A DNA stretch of 8,010 nt from Bacillota bacterium (GTDB lineage: Bacteria; Bacillota; Bacilli; Bacillales; Cytobacillaceae): positions 1 through 8,010 of the forward strand of contig JAEWDX010000218.1 of assembly GCA_023389895.1 (NCBI GenBank). The letters run 5' to 3'. Made by a program: the position numbers and the translations under genes. Position 1 is the stretch's first letter; every line of letters starts with the position of its first letter. Positions 1-5,875 of the stretch are shown one piece after another. The notes beneath the pieces are model-generated. The model searched no databases, was not told the DNA's origin, and saw nothing but the letters and a program-made list of their open reading frames with translations.

Positions 1-595
1 ATACAATAATATCGTATTCCATTTGTTTAGCAGTTTCCTGAGCAACTTGTGAACCTACTAATCGTTTCACAATATGAAAAGACATATTTATACCTGCCGA
101 AATTCCACCTGATGTAATAACATTACCCTCATCTACAAATTTAACATCCCTCTGAACTTCAACTTCTGGAAATTCATTTTCTAATCTTTCATAACTTGCC
201 CAATGGGTTGTTGCCAGTTTACCTTTAAGTAAACCTGCTTTTGCTAACAGAAGGGCACCTGTACAAACAGAAGTCATTAGTTGCACATTTTTCATTTGAC
301 TTTCAATCCAGGATATTACTTTAACATTATGTATTTCTCGTTCCCTAGCACCTAGACCACCAGGAATAACCAAGATATCAAATTTTGGCATAGTATCAAA
401 ACTGTAATCTGGCTGTACCTTCAATCCATTACAAGCATATATTATTGTTCCTTTTTCTGATACCGTTTCAACTACAAATGGGTTATGACCATTCTCTAAT
501 GCTGTCACAGAAAAAACTTCAAAAGGACCTGCAAAATCCAAAACCTCTACATCGTTAAACAGATAAATTCCCACTCTCCACTGTTCGGTATTCAT
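1..595 (-). CDS. DJ-1/PfpI family protein (isonitrile hydratase-like), C-terminus cut by window edge
   Basis: This frame is open from an ATG at 595 to the window edge and gives 198 residues, close to the roughly 200-230 usual for the short members, so only the tail is missing. Visible motifs are an N-terminal DFAGPFEVF with Asp20, an ILVIPGGLG strand-loop near 74-82, and the nucleophile elbow SVCTGALLLA with Cys111, followed by LATTHW (128-132). In isonitrile hydratase the equivalent Asp and Cys are catalytic, so a small-molecule hydratase or related cytosolic enzyme is possible, but the substrate cannot be read from sequence. There is no C-terminal AraC HTH in the visible part, which argues against a GlxA-type regulator, although the end is not visible. 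An AGGAGG at 603-608 sets the start. The gene lies 28 bases behind the reading-frame end of the Rrf2 gene and probably shares its promoter. Confidence 0.9.
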   Translation of the reverse strand, partial: MNTEQWRVGIYLFNDVEVLDFAGPFEVFSVTALENGHNPFVVETVSEKGTIIYACNGLKVQPDYSFDTMPKFDILVIPGGLGAREREIHNVKVISWIESQMKNVQLMTSVCTGALLLAKAGLLKGKLATTHWASYERLENEFPEVEVQRDVKFVDEGNVITSGGISAGINMSFHIVKRLVGSQVAQETAKQMEYDIIV

Positions 596-623
596 AAAAG
601 TTCCTCCTCTGTCATTCTTCTCT

Positions 624-1021
624 CTAACCTCGATTTTTACCACATTCAACATATCTTTGTTCTGTCCATTTCATGTTTTTAAGATGACTTTCCATTGTTT
701 CTTCCGCTTCCTTCATTACAACTTGAATCTCGCCGTGGGCAAAATCACATTCAAACAAGGACGCTGTGCCCTCAATAGCGTGAATATGTCCAGAAATGTC
801 ATGCCATCTTTTTTGCAGGATAAGCGATATTCTCCTTTGACTCCAGAAACAGATTCGATTATCCCTGCTTTCATGAGTTTTGTTAAAATTTTGGAAAGAT
901 AGGCTGATGAAACACCTTGCAATTCTTCTAAGTATTGAACACCTTTCAGTTCAACCGGAGAAACGTTAATGAGCGCGAGCATGATGTGTAAAGCATAATT
1001 CGTTACTTTTGTAAATTCCAC
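624..1021 (-). pseudogene. Rrf2-family transcriptional regulator, copy 1, broken by a one-base frameshift
   Basis: The N-terminal winged-helix half is intact: FTKVTNYALHIMLAL, then AYLSKILTKLMKAGIIES, as in the copy at 4462-4848. The frame starts at GTG (1019-1021), with AAAGGGG about eight bases upstream. After FLDI the reading frame runs into an unrelated tail and stops at 716-718. One base is missing at about 783-787. In the neighbouring frame the expected sequence continues as HAIEGTASLFECDFAHGE and on to a TAG at 624-626, for a restored length near 132 residues against 128 in copy 2. Rrf2 proteins sense Fe-S, NO or thiol-redox signals, usually through three cysteines in this region. Only one (LFEC) is visible here, so a classical Fe-S cluster is unlikely. 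The wing motif reads GVKGEY instead of the common GxxGGY. The gene presumably regulated itself and the DJ-1 gene behind it. A sequencing error could also explain the shift. Confidence 0.85.
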
Positions 1022-1053
1022 GATATCATCCCCTTTGAAGACTTACTATATCT

Positions 1054-1083
1054 ATAATATCCTCGAAGTCGTTAATGTGTCAA
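1054..1083 (-). promoter_or_regulatory. Sigma-A promoter of Rrf2 copy 1 / DJ-1 operon
   Basis: On the minus strand a perfect TTGACA (1078-1083) and TATTAT (1054-1059) are separated by 18 bases, and transcription would start near 1047, about 25 bases before the GTG start. The 30-base segment 1038-1067, which spans the -10, closely matches the equivalent segment of the second Rrf2 gene and is a likely operator. Confidence 0.75.
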
Positions 1084-1232
1084 ATTGAACCTTTTCATAA
1101 ATTCCACGAGTTCCTTAAGATTAGCGCTAGTTAAACCATTTGATTTACTGATTTCTGAAGTTAATAGATTAACAATTCTAAACCATCATCATCGACAAAT
1201 TTTCTTATGCATAAAAGCTTAGAATGGTTTCC
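1072..1232 (-). pseudogene. Decayed C-terminal gene fragment, family not recognised
   Basis: Two adjoining minus-strand frames join into a plausible protein tail if one base is restored near 1161-1166. The first part contains KFVDDDGLELLIY before a TAA at 1161-1163. The second continues LTSEISKSNGLTSANLKE and ends at TAA 1072-1074. Composition is charged and helical, unlike random AT-rich translation, but no start codon or ribosome binding site is visible and I do not recognise the family. The end of the fragment overlaps the -35 of the Rrf2 promoter, so that promoter sits inside old coding sequence or was placed there by a rearrangement. Confidence 0.4.
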
Positions 1233-1247
1233 CTACGCTTAAAAATA

Positions 1248-1412
1248 TCATTTGTCTTCTATATCAATTATTTCTTCATGTATGCATTGATGTTCGTAAT
1301 CTTTAATATAGTCAAAGGTTTCGAATTTTTTTAGCGCATCTTCTTTAGAATCCGCTTTGACTTCCATGATGTGTTCGCATTCTTTTATATATTTAATTTT
1401 ATAAATTGGCAT
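1248..1412 (-). CDS. Small 54-residue protein, DpnD/PcfM-like beta-hairpin pattern
   Basis: The product begins MPIYKIKYIKECEHIMEVKA and continues DSKEDALKKFE, a pattern of two beta strands then a short helix (strand, E-V-x-A-D-S-x-E-x-A, helix) that resembles small DpnD/PcfM-like proteins. No catalytic motif is visible and function is unknown. It contains two cysteines (12 and 43) and is cytosolic, with no signal peptide. I chose the ATG at 1410-1412 because AGGAG lies nine bases upstream (within 1416-1426). The frame is also open upstream to an ATG at 1523, which would give 91 residues, but that start has only a weak AAAGAG. The gene stands alone between a decayed fragment and the HU region. 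Confidence 0.6.
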   Translation of the reverse strand: MPIYKIKYIKECEHIMEVKADSKEDALKKFETFDYIKDYEHQCIHEEIIDIEDK

Positions 1413-1541
1413 AGTCCTTCTCTCCTTTTTTAGTTCTTCTAAGTTTCTTATATATTCTTTGAAATCTTGATTGCATTGTGAGGATTTTTTTCTATCATTT
1501 ACCGCTCGAAAAATTACATACATTAAAACTCTTTAATAGAC

Positions 1542-1550
1542 ATAATACCA
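1542..1550 (-). promoter_or_regulatory. Extended -10 promoter element upstream of the 54-residue gene
   Basis: The minus strand reads TGGTATTATG, an extended -10 (TG-N-TATTAT) with no clear -35. It would start RNA near 1535, leaving a leader of about 120 bases before the preferred ATG at 1412. Confidence 0.35.
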
Positions 1551-1620
1551 TTTTTTATTTACATTAGAATAATGAATTGCTCATAACTATTAATTTTTTA
1601 AAGAATTATTAAAAAAATTT

Positions 1621-1642
1621 TATAATTTGAGACGATTATAAT
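1621..1642 (+). promoter_or_regulatory. Two candidate -10 hexamers (TATAAT) upstream of HU
   Basis: Exact TATAAT hexamers lie at 1621-1626 and 1637-1642. Neither has a recognisable -35 at normal spacing in this very AT-rich stretch, so these are candidates only. They are the best plus-strand promoter signals between the divergent small gene and HU. Confidence 0.25.
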
Positions 1643-1659
1643 GCAATGGTTTTGAAAGA

Positions 1660-1811
1660 GTGTTGAATAGCTTTGAAATAAAAGGATAGAAAAAGAAGGC
1701 ACTCGATTATATTGTAATATTTGCGAACATGTTATCGTATATGATAAAAATATTGTACAGTCATTTGTTCGATTGGAAATTTTGTTAAATGGGATAGAAA
1801 AAAATGAATAA
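1660..1811 (+). pseudogene. Possible CxxC mini-protein (about 50 residues), apparently frameshifted, overlapping HU start
   Basis: The frame open from 1677 to TAA 1809-1811 reads RIEKEGTRLYCNICEHVIVY and continues DKNIVQSFVRLEILLNGIEK. The CNIC pair is like one half of a zinc knuckle, and the rest is a plausible amphipathic helix. It has no start codon of its own. A GTG at 1660-1662, preceded by GAAAGA, opens a frame (LNSFEIKG) that would join it if one base were added in the A-run near 1680-1684. Its stop overlaps the HU start by eight bases, the arrangement of translational coupling, and HU itself has a poor ribosome binding site. I do not recognise the family, and it may be chance. Confidence 0.3.
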
Positions 1812-2076
1812 AACAGAACTAATAAATAGTGTTGCTGAAGCAACAGAATTAACTAAAAAAGATGCAACTAAAGTAGTTGATGCAGTATTAAGCGCAATTG
1901 AAACGGCTCTTAAAAACGGAGGTAAAGTTTCTCTAATCGGGTTTGGAAACTTTGAAGTTCGCGAACATGCCGCTCGTAAAGGACGTAATCCGCAAACTGG
2001 TGAAGATATTGAAATAGCAGCTAATAAAGTGCCTGCTTTCAAACCAGGTAAGGCTTTGAAAGATGCAGTCAAATGA
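1804..2076 (+). CDS. hup: HU family DNA-binding protein (HBsu-like nucleoid protein)
   Basis: This is a 90-residue protein, the normal HU length. It begins MNKTELINSVAEATELTKKD with the HU helical dimerisation half, followed by the LIGFGNFEVREHAARKGRNP stretch (about 44-63), the beta arm with the conserved RNPQTG turn that inserts a proline into the DNA minor groove, and a C-terminal VPAFKPGKALKDAV. HU dimers bend and compact DNA in the nucleoid. The arm reads VREHAARKG where Bacillus HBsu usually has VRERSARKG, so this may be a paralogue rather than the main hbs gene. The upstream ribosome binding site is weak (GGGATAG), so coupling to the overlapping upstream frame is possible. The stop is a tandem TGA-TAA. 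It is the only clear plus-strand gene here. Confidence 0.95.
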   Translation: MNKTELINSVAEATELTKKDATKVVDAVLSAIETALKNGGKVSLIGFGNFEVREHAARKGRNPQTGEDIEIAANKVPAFKPGKALKDAVK

Positions 2077-2097
2077 TAACTAAAACCATACATACAC

Positions 2098-2134
2098 AAG
2101 AGATTGAGCTGATTAAAACTACAGTAAATCTCTT
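2098..2134 (+). terminator. Weak inverted repeat behind HU
   Basis: AAGAGATT (2098-2105) and AATCTCTT (2127-2134) form an eight-base stem with a 21-base loop, 22 bases after the HU stop. No U-run follows, so termination is uncertain. Confidence 0.25.
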
Positions 2135-2209
2135 ATAGTGAAACTTCATTTAGTCATCTCAACTATATTACTTTCAATGAAGAAATTACCTGAATTTATA
2201 ATTGCGAAA

Positions 2210-2237
2210 AACTGTACTTTAAATAAGAAGTACAGTT
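2210..2237 (-). terminator. Intrinsic terminator behind PhzF gene
   Basis: A perfect ten-base stem, AACTGTACTT (2210-2219) with AAGTACAGTT (2228-2237), has an eight-base loop. On the minus strand it is followed by more T (five in a row counting the stem end). It begins 17 bases beyond the PhzF stop, so it fits a terminator for that gene and also separates it from convergent HU. Confidence 0.65.
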
Positions 2238-2253
2238 AAAGGTAAAATGGTCA

Positions 2254-3153
2254 CTATACTAATATTTCTCCCTCTATTGAAACAACAGCTGGTCCTGATA
2301 CTTCAATAATAGGATTCTCCCCATCAGGTGTAATCGATAGATAAAGAACCCCAGGTCTATTGATAGCATGTCCTTGACCTATAACTAATTGATGTCTCTC
2401 TCCGTTAGTTAGGATGTTCTCTAAATATAAATAACCGCCTAACGCACCATTTGCAGCTCCTGTAACGGGATCTTCATCAATTCCTAAATTTGGACAAAAA
2501 TCTCTTGTATAAATATCAAATTCCCCATTTGTATCAAAGGTAAAGAGATGTGTGGTGGATATGTTAAAGTCATTGTTCATCTTTTTAAGTTCCTTTAATT
2601 TAGGTTCTGCTCGGTCAATTGCTTGTCGTGTTTTAACTGGAACCAAAAGATGTGAGATCCCAGTATTCCCTATTTTTATTGGATATCTATTATCAATATC
2701 TGTATCATGTATACCAACAAGATCAGCGACTATTTTTGGGCTAATGTCTATACTTTTTATTTGAGGACGTACTTGAGTCATGGACACTCTAGTTAATTGA
2801 TTGTTTTCCATAATCCATTTAACGGGAATTAGTCCTATGTTAGATTCAAAGATTATTTTTTCTTCCTTATTGATCCAATTGTTCTTAGTAGCCATTAACC
2901 ATGCTGTACCTAAAGTGGCGTGACCGCAAAAATCAACTTCTTCGGTAGGTGTAAAATATCTTATTCTATAATCTGCGTTTGTATTCGTTGACGGTAAAAG
3001 AAAGGCTGTTTCCGAGAGGTTTAATTCATTAGCTATTTTCTGCATTTCTACGTCTGTTAAGTTTTCTGCATTCGGTATTACTCCAGCAGGATTTCCTCCA
3101 AAAGTATCCGTTGTGAAAGCATCTACATAGAAAACCTCAATCTTTTTATTCAT
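2254..3153 (-). CDS. PhzF family isomerase/epimerase
   Basis: A 299-residue protein, typical of the PhzF/diaminopimelate-epimerase fold. Motifs in order are VDAFTTDTFGGNPAGV (10-25), LNLSETAFLLP (45-54) with Glu48 at the position of the catalytic acid/base of PhzF, DFCGHATLGTAW (74-85), and DEDPVTGAANGALGGYL (226-242), the second half-site. In phenazine producers PhzF isomerises dihydro-hydroxyanthranilate. In Bacillales without the phz operon, as here, the substrate of such homologues is unknown. It is cytosolic with no signal peptide. The ATG at 3151-3153 has a good AAGGAGAT seven bases upstream. It is monocistronic, with a terminator at 2210-2237. Its promoter region shares a 10-base sequence with that of the TrxB-like gene upstream, so co-regulation is possible. 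Confidence 0.93.
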   Translation of the reverse strand: MNKKIEVFYVDAFTTDTFGGNPAGVIPNAENLTDVEMQKIANELNLSETAFLLPSTNTNADYRIRYFTPTEEVDFCGHATLGTAWLMATKNNWINKEEKIIFESNIGLIPVKWIMENNQLTRVSMTQVRPQIKSIDISPKIVADLVGIHDTDIDNRYPIKIGNTGISHLLVPVKTRQAIDRAEPKLKELKKMNNDFNISTTHLFTFDTNGEFDIYTRDFCPNLGIDEDPVTGAANGALGGYLYLENILTNGERHQLVIGQGHAINRPGVLYLSITPDGENPIIEVSGPAVVSIEGEILV

Positions 3154-3204
3154 TTATATCTCCTTCTCTTTTTCTGGAATTTTCCTTGTTTATATATATT
3201 TGCA

Positions 3205-3234
3205 ACAGTACGTGTTATTTACTTGAACCTACAA
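3205..3234 (-). promoter_or_regulatory. Weak promoter and shared AACACGTACT element of PhzF gene
   Basis: On the minus strand TTGTAG (3229-3234), an 18-base spacer and TACTGT (3205-3210) form a weak promoter. Overlapping the -10 is AACACGTACT (3207-3216), identical to 4217-4226 in front of the TrxB-like gene. Here it sits in the inverted repeat AACA-CGTAC-TGTT. Confidence 0.3.
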
Positions 3235-3290
3235 TCCCCTCTTTCAATAAATATTAGGGACCTTTAATATCTGTAATTAAAATAAAAATT

Positions 3291-4187
3291 TTAAATTGTA
3301 CTATCGAAAACAACTGCCATCGCGGTTTTATAACCTTCAGCAGCAGCAACTATTAACGAAGACTGACCTAATTTTGCTGTCTCCCCTGCTGTATAAACAT
3401 TTTTCTGTGACGTTCGCCCTGCCTCATCTATCACAATGCTACCATTTTCATTTAATTGACAACCAAGCTGCTCTGCAAATTGATTTGGTCGAGCAAAATT
3501 TGGTACGATAAACCCTCCAATTCTTTCGATTTCAAGTCCTGAACTAAACACAACTTTGTTTAAATAACCGTCCTCACCATTTAAGCTTTGAATAGGTTCA
3601 GTAATAACAGGTATATCTTTTCTTTGTAGTTCATTCAATGTTGGAGCAGAAACCTCATGACCATTTGTGGCTATTACTAAATCTTTTGACCAGTTATATA
3701 CAAGCTTTCCTTTAAAAAGGGTTTGTTCTTCATCCTCTGAAATGATAATTAGAGGTTGATCTCTTAACTCCCATCCATCGCAAGTTGGGCAGCTGAATAA
3801 ACTTTTCCCATAATAATTTTTAATATCAGGAATCGATGGAAATCCCTCTTGAACACCTGTTGCCAATATTATTCTCTCAGCAACACACTCTACATCTTCT
3901 AACGTATCAATTTTAAACAATCCGTTTGATTGTTTTGTTATAATCATAACTGTGTTTTGATAAAAATGAACTGAAGGATATTTTTTCACATCTTTCAAAG
4001 CTATTTCTTTAAACTCTGCTGGTTTAATGCCATCACGTGTAAGAAATCCATGTGATTCCTGAGTCACACGATTCCGATTTGTTCCATTATCGAATAAAGC
4101 GACTTTTTTGCGGGACCTTCCTAAAATCAAACTTGCATTTAAACCAGCGCCACCTGCACCTATAACTGCACAATCAAATAATTCCAT
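3291..4187 (-). CDS. Thioredoxin-reductase-like FAD-dependent oxidoreductase with CPTC motif
   Basis: The product has 298 residues from the ATG at 4185-4187, chosen because GGAGGAG lies just upstream. An in-frame GTG at 4205 would place the first codons in that binding site. The FAD-binding GAGGAG loop (10-15), an ATG motif (RIILATG, 105-111) and the redox pair CPTCDGWE (Cys133, Cys136) show the TrxB architecture. Two things are unusual. The segment after the CxxC (LIIISEDEEQTLFKGKLVYN) lacks the GxGxxA NADPH-binding loop seen in true TrxB. The C-terminal flavin motif reads TAGE (266-269) instead of AGD. This makes the family of TrxB-like small-molecule dithiol oxidases, which use oxygen or another acceptor, a reasonable alternative to a thioredoxin reductase; that is inference. 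It is cytosolic. The neighbouring Rrf2 gene may regulate it. Confidence 0.88.
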   Translation of the reverse strand: MELFDCAVIGAGGAGLNASLILGRSRKKVALFDNGTNRNRVTQESHGFLTRDGIKPAEFKEIALKDVKKYPSVHFYQNTVMIITKQSNGLFKIDTLEDVECVAERIILATGVQEGFPSIPDIKNYYGKSLFSCPTCDGWELRDQPLIIISEDEEQTLFKGKLVYNWSKDLVIATNGHEVSAPTLNELQRKDIPVITEPIQSLNGEDGYLNKVVFSSGLEIERIGGFIVPNFARPNQFAEQLGCQLNENGSIVIDEAGRTSQKNVYTAGETAKLGQSSLIVAAAEGYKTAMAVVFDSTI

Positions 4188-4214
4188 AATGTAACTCTCC
4201 TCCACAAGTTGTTT

Positions 4215-4245
4215 AAAGTACGTGTTGCTTCGTTAAAAATGTCAA
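4215..4245 (-). promoter_or_regulatory. Promoter of TrxB-like gene with shared AACACGTACT element
   Basis: The minus strand has a perfect TTGACA (4240-4245) and TACTTT (4215-4220) with a long 19-base spacer. Start would be near 4208. The 10-base AACACGTACT (4217-4226), also found in front of the PhzF gene, overlaps the -10, a usual place for a repressor site. Confidence 0.5.
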
Positions 4246-4433
4246 TTTAATACAACATGCATTCTAGCTCAAATTAAAGTTTAAAAACAGAATGATTCTA
4301 AGCTATAACCACTTGAAAATTTATAAAAGTAAGCAACCAAGAAGAATTCCTAGTTCAGAGTGTAAAAATTCTAAGATCGCTCGCTAAATTCCTTTCAAGG
4401 ACTTAAAAGACTCCTTATATCCTCGTTCAATCA

Positions 4434-4459
4434 AAAAAATAATGGTGGACTATATCCAC
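4434..4459 (-). terminator. Weak hairpin and T-run behind Rrf2 copy 2
   Basis: GTGGA (4445-4449) and TCCAC (4455-4459) form a five-base stem. On the minus strand it is followed, after CATTA, by seven T (4434-4440). It directly follows the Rrf2 stop. The short stem and the gap before the T-run make it weak, so some read-through towards the TrxB-like gene is possible. Confidence 0.35.
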
Positions 4460-4461
4460 GA

Positions 4462-4848
4462 CTATTTTTTCACAAAATCCGATATTTTTCTGTTTCTTAA
4501 GTCATTCTCTAGTTTTTCTTCTGCCGATAGCATTACTTCTTTTATTACACACTTAGGATCGTTATATAGACAACAGTCAAACAACGAAGATTTGCCTTCA
4601 ATTGCATGTATAATATCTAAAAATGAAATATCTTCCCAATTGTGACGAAGTGTATAACCACCATTGGCACCAGATACAGAGTTAATCATTCCCTCTTTTA
4701 CTAACTTAGTAAGGATTTTAGATAAATAAGTGGGAGAAACATTTTGCATCTCAGCTAATTGTTGGACACCCACTGGTTTATTTAGTGTTTCCTTTGCAAG
4801 AAAAAGCATAGTGTGTAGTGCATAATTTGTAGCCTTAGAATATTTCAT
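4462..4848 (-). CDS. Rrf2-family transcriptional regulator, copy 2 (intact)
   Basis: The 128-residue product has the Rrf2 winged helix: YSKATNYALHTMLFLAKE at the N-terminus, the recognition helix VSPTYLSKILTKLVKEGMI (37-55), the wing SGANGGYTL (59-67), SFLDIIHAIEG (75-85), and a cysteine cluster LFDCCLYNDPKC with Cys92, Cys93 and Cys100. This spacing differs from the C-x5-C-x5-C of IscR, so either an atypical cluster or direct thiol-disulfide sensing is possible, as known for thiol-based Rrf2 repressors in Firmicutes. The ATG at 4846-4848 has CTGGAGAGA upstream. Likely targets are itself, through the box 4870-4899, and perhaps the TrxB-like gene behind it or the related copy 1 operon. It is clearly paralogous to the broken gene at 624-1021. 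Confidence 0.93.
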   Translation of the reverse strand: MKYSKATNYALHTMLFLAKETLNKPVGVQQLAEMQNVSPTYLSKILTKLVKEGMINSVSGANGGYTLRHNWEDISFLDIIHAIEGKSSLFDCCLYNDPKCVIKEVMLSAEEKLENDLRNRKISDFVKK

Positions 4849-4885
4849 AACTATTATTCTCTCCAGTAAAAGACTTTATATACCC

Positions 4886-4914
4886 ATAATAGCATCGAAT
4901 TTAAGTTGTTTCAA
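4886..4914 (-). promoter_or_regulatory. Sigma-A promoter of Rrf2 copy 2 with operator-like box
   Basis: TTGAAA (4909-4914), a 17-base spacer and TATTAT (4886-4891) lie on the minus strand. The segment 4870-4899 aligns without gaps to 1038-1067 at 24 of 30 positions, sharing TTCGA, TATTAT, TATA and AAGTCTT blocks. Confidence 0.7.
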
Positions 4915-5079
4915 TAATTGTGTCCTCATGGTGGAATAAGGATGTACTTTCACCCTTTTTGATATTTACTATCCAACAGAGTGTTTTATGTCTAAACGAG
5001 TAAGAACAATACAAACTTAAAAGTGGATTCAAAAGGGCTAGGCTCTATTTTGGATTATAAATCTTGAATTCGTATTAAG

Positions 5080-5466
5080 CTAGACATTCCATCTCACAGA
5101 TAACACCGAGATAGTCGGCAACTCTCTAATTCTCCCAACCGCATATTTATCTACAATCTCCTTCGCAATCAATTTACTAATAACAGGAGATAACGTGATT
5201 GTAGAATGCATAACCGCTATATAGAGTCCTTTTATTTGATCATGAAAACCAACAATGGGGTAGCCGTCTTTAGGCATTGGTCACAACCCTACTTGAATAC
5301 TGTCTAACTCAAGATGTTCTCCTTCTTTCAAAGCATTACGAATGGTTTCAAAAGCTCTTTTCCCAACCTCTTCTGGCCCGTTTTCTCCATGGACATCCAA
5401 ATAATCCTCGGCAGCGACTGAATGGATTATTTCATTATGGAAAGAACAAATTAAAATGACCGAAGT
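5080..5466 (-). pseudogene. C-terminal remnant of FAD-dependent amino-acid oxidase (DAO family), with in-frame TGA
   Basis: One minus-strand frame reads AAEDYLDVHGENGPEEVGKR, later LELDSIQVGL, then a TGA at 5281-5283, then PMPKDGYPIVGFHDQIKGLY and YIAVMHSTITLSPVISKLIA. The second part is the typical C-terminal FAD-contacting region of the glycine oxidase / D-amino-acid dehydrogenase superfamily, where the expected motif is GLRPMPxDGxPxxG. The stop sits exactly where that Arg belongs, so CGA has become TGA. The N-terminal Rossmann half (GxGxxG), roughly 250 residues, is absent upstream, and the frame is closed by TAG at 5467-5469. The extreme C-terminus also looks shifted after RELP. This is therefore a dead 5'-truncated gene. 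A start at ATG 5277 would give only 65 residues without the FAD fold. Confidence 0.8.
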
Positions 5467-5472
5467 CTATAA

Positions 5473-5682
5473 TCACTTTTTCACAAGAAATAATTTAAAA
5501 GTAAACTTACAAAATACGCGATGTGTATGATAAAAAGTATTCACTCGAAGTAGAAGTAAGATACACATTAATTCGACAAGCTGAGGACCAACGACAATAT
5601 CCCACGTTAAGCGTGATTTATGATTACTGTCTATTGTCCAAGTAACAATCTGCCCAGGTGGAATGCATTTGCAACATGGTAC
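5473..5682. other. Region with two competing open frames, no gene resolved
   Basis: On the plus strand 5505-5645 is open and reads DVYDKKYSLEVEVRYTLIRQ, then AEDQRQYPTLSVIYDYCLLS, with a possible GTG start at 5523 but no ribosome binding site. On the minus strand 5473-5682 is open for 69 codons, beginning VPCCKCIPPGQIVTWTIDSN, without a start codon. Both look more protein-like than random translation but they overlap, so at most one is a real remnant. I recognise neither. Confidence 0.25.
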
Positions 5683-5688
5683 TTAAAT

Positions 5689-5709
5689 CAGAATATCAGA
5701 ATATCAGAA
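5689..5709. repeat. Short 8-base tandem repeat
   Basis: CAGAATAT occurs twice in tandem, followed by a partial third unit. It is a minor slippage-type repeat in noncoding sequence with no evident role. Confidence 0.5.
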
Positions 5710-5750
5710 GTAAATCACTATAAATATTAGGCGACTATGTGGTTTATAAG

Positions 5751-5790
5751 AAAAAAAAGCTGTCGAGAAAGTAAAATTCTCGATAGCTTT
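5751..5790 (-). terminator. Strong intrinsic terminator (minus strand)
   Basis: The arms 5756-5769 (AAAGCTGTCGAGAA) and 5777-5790 (TTCTCGATAGCTTT) pair over 14 bases with a single G-T wobble and a seven-base loop. On the minus strand the stem runs into eight consecutive T (5751-5758, the last three in the stem). It lies about 85 bases behind the open-frame fragment ending at 5876 and probably once ended that minus-strand operon. Confidence 0.85.
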
Positions 5791-5875
5791 CTGCATTATC
5801 AGATAATTTTCAATGTAATTCTGTAGCTAAACTATCAAATGAATAAGCATTTCATCTAGTCCATGTTGGAAATGT

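Noticed and set aside
1413..1523. N-terminal extension of the 54-residue gene to ATG 1523
   Set aside because: The internal ATG at 1412 has a far better ribosome binding site; the extension has only AAAGAG. It cannot be excluded fully because the extended -10 lies just upstream of it.
1724..1737. LexA-like site CGAACATGTTATCG upstream of HU
   Set aside because: The second half-site (TATCG) differs from GTTCG at two of five positions and no SOS gene is nearby.
1598..2099. Minus-strand frames opposite HU and its leader
   Set aside because: They are antisense shadows of the HU gene and AT-rich leader, with no ribosome binding sites.
4188..4205. GTG at 4205 as start of the TrxB-like gene
   Set aside because: It overlaps the GGAGGAG that serves the ATG at 4187, and the six extra residues come before the family's normal N-terminus.
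4870..5079. 47-codon minus-strand open frame upstream of Rrf2 copy 2 (about 4902-5045)
   Set aside because: It has no start codon context or ribosome binding site, unremarkable composition, and it overlaps the Rrf2 -35.
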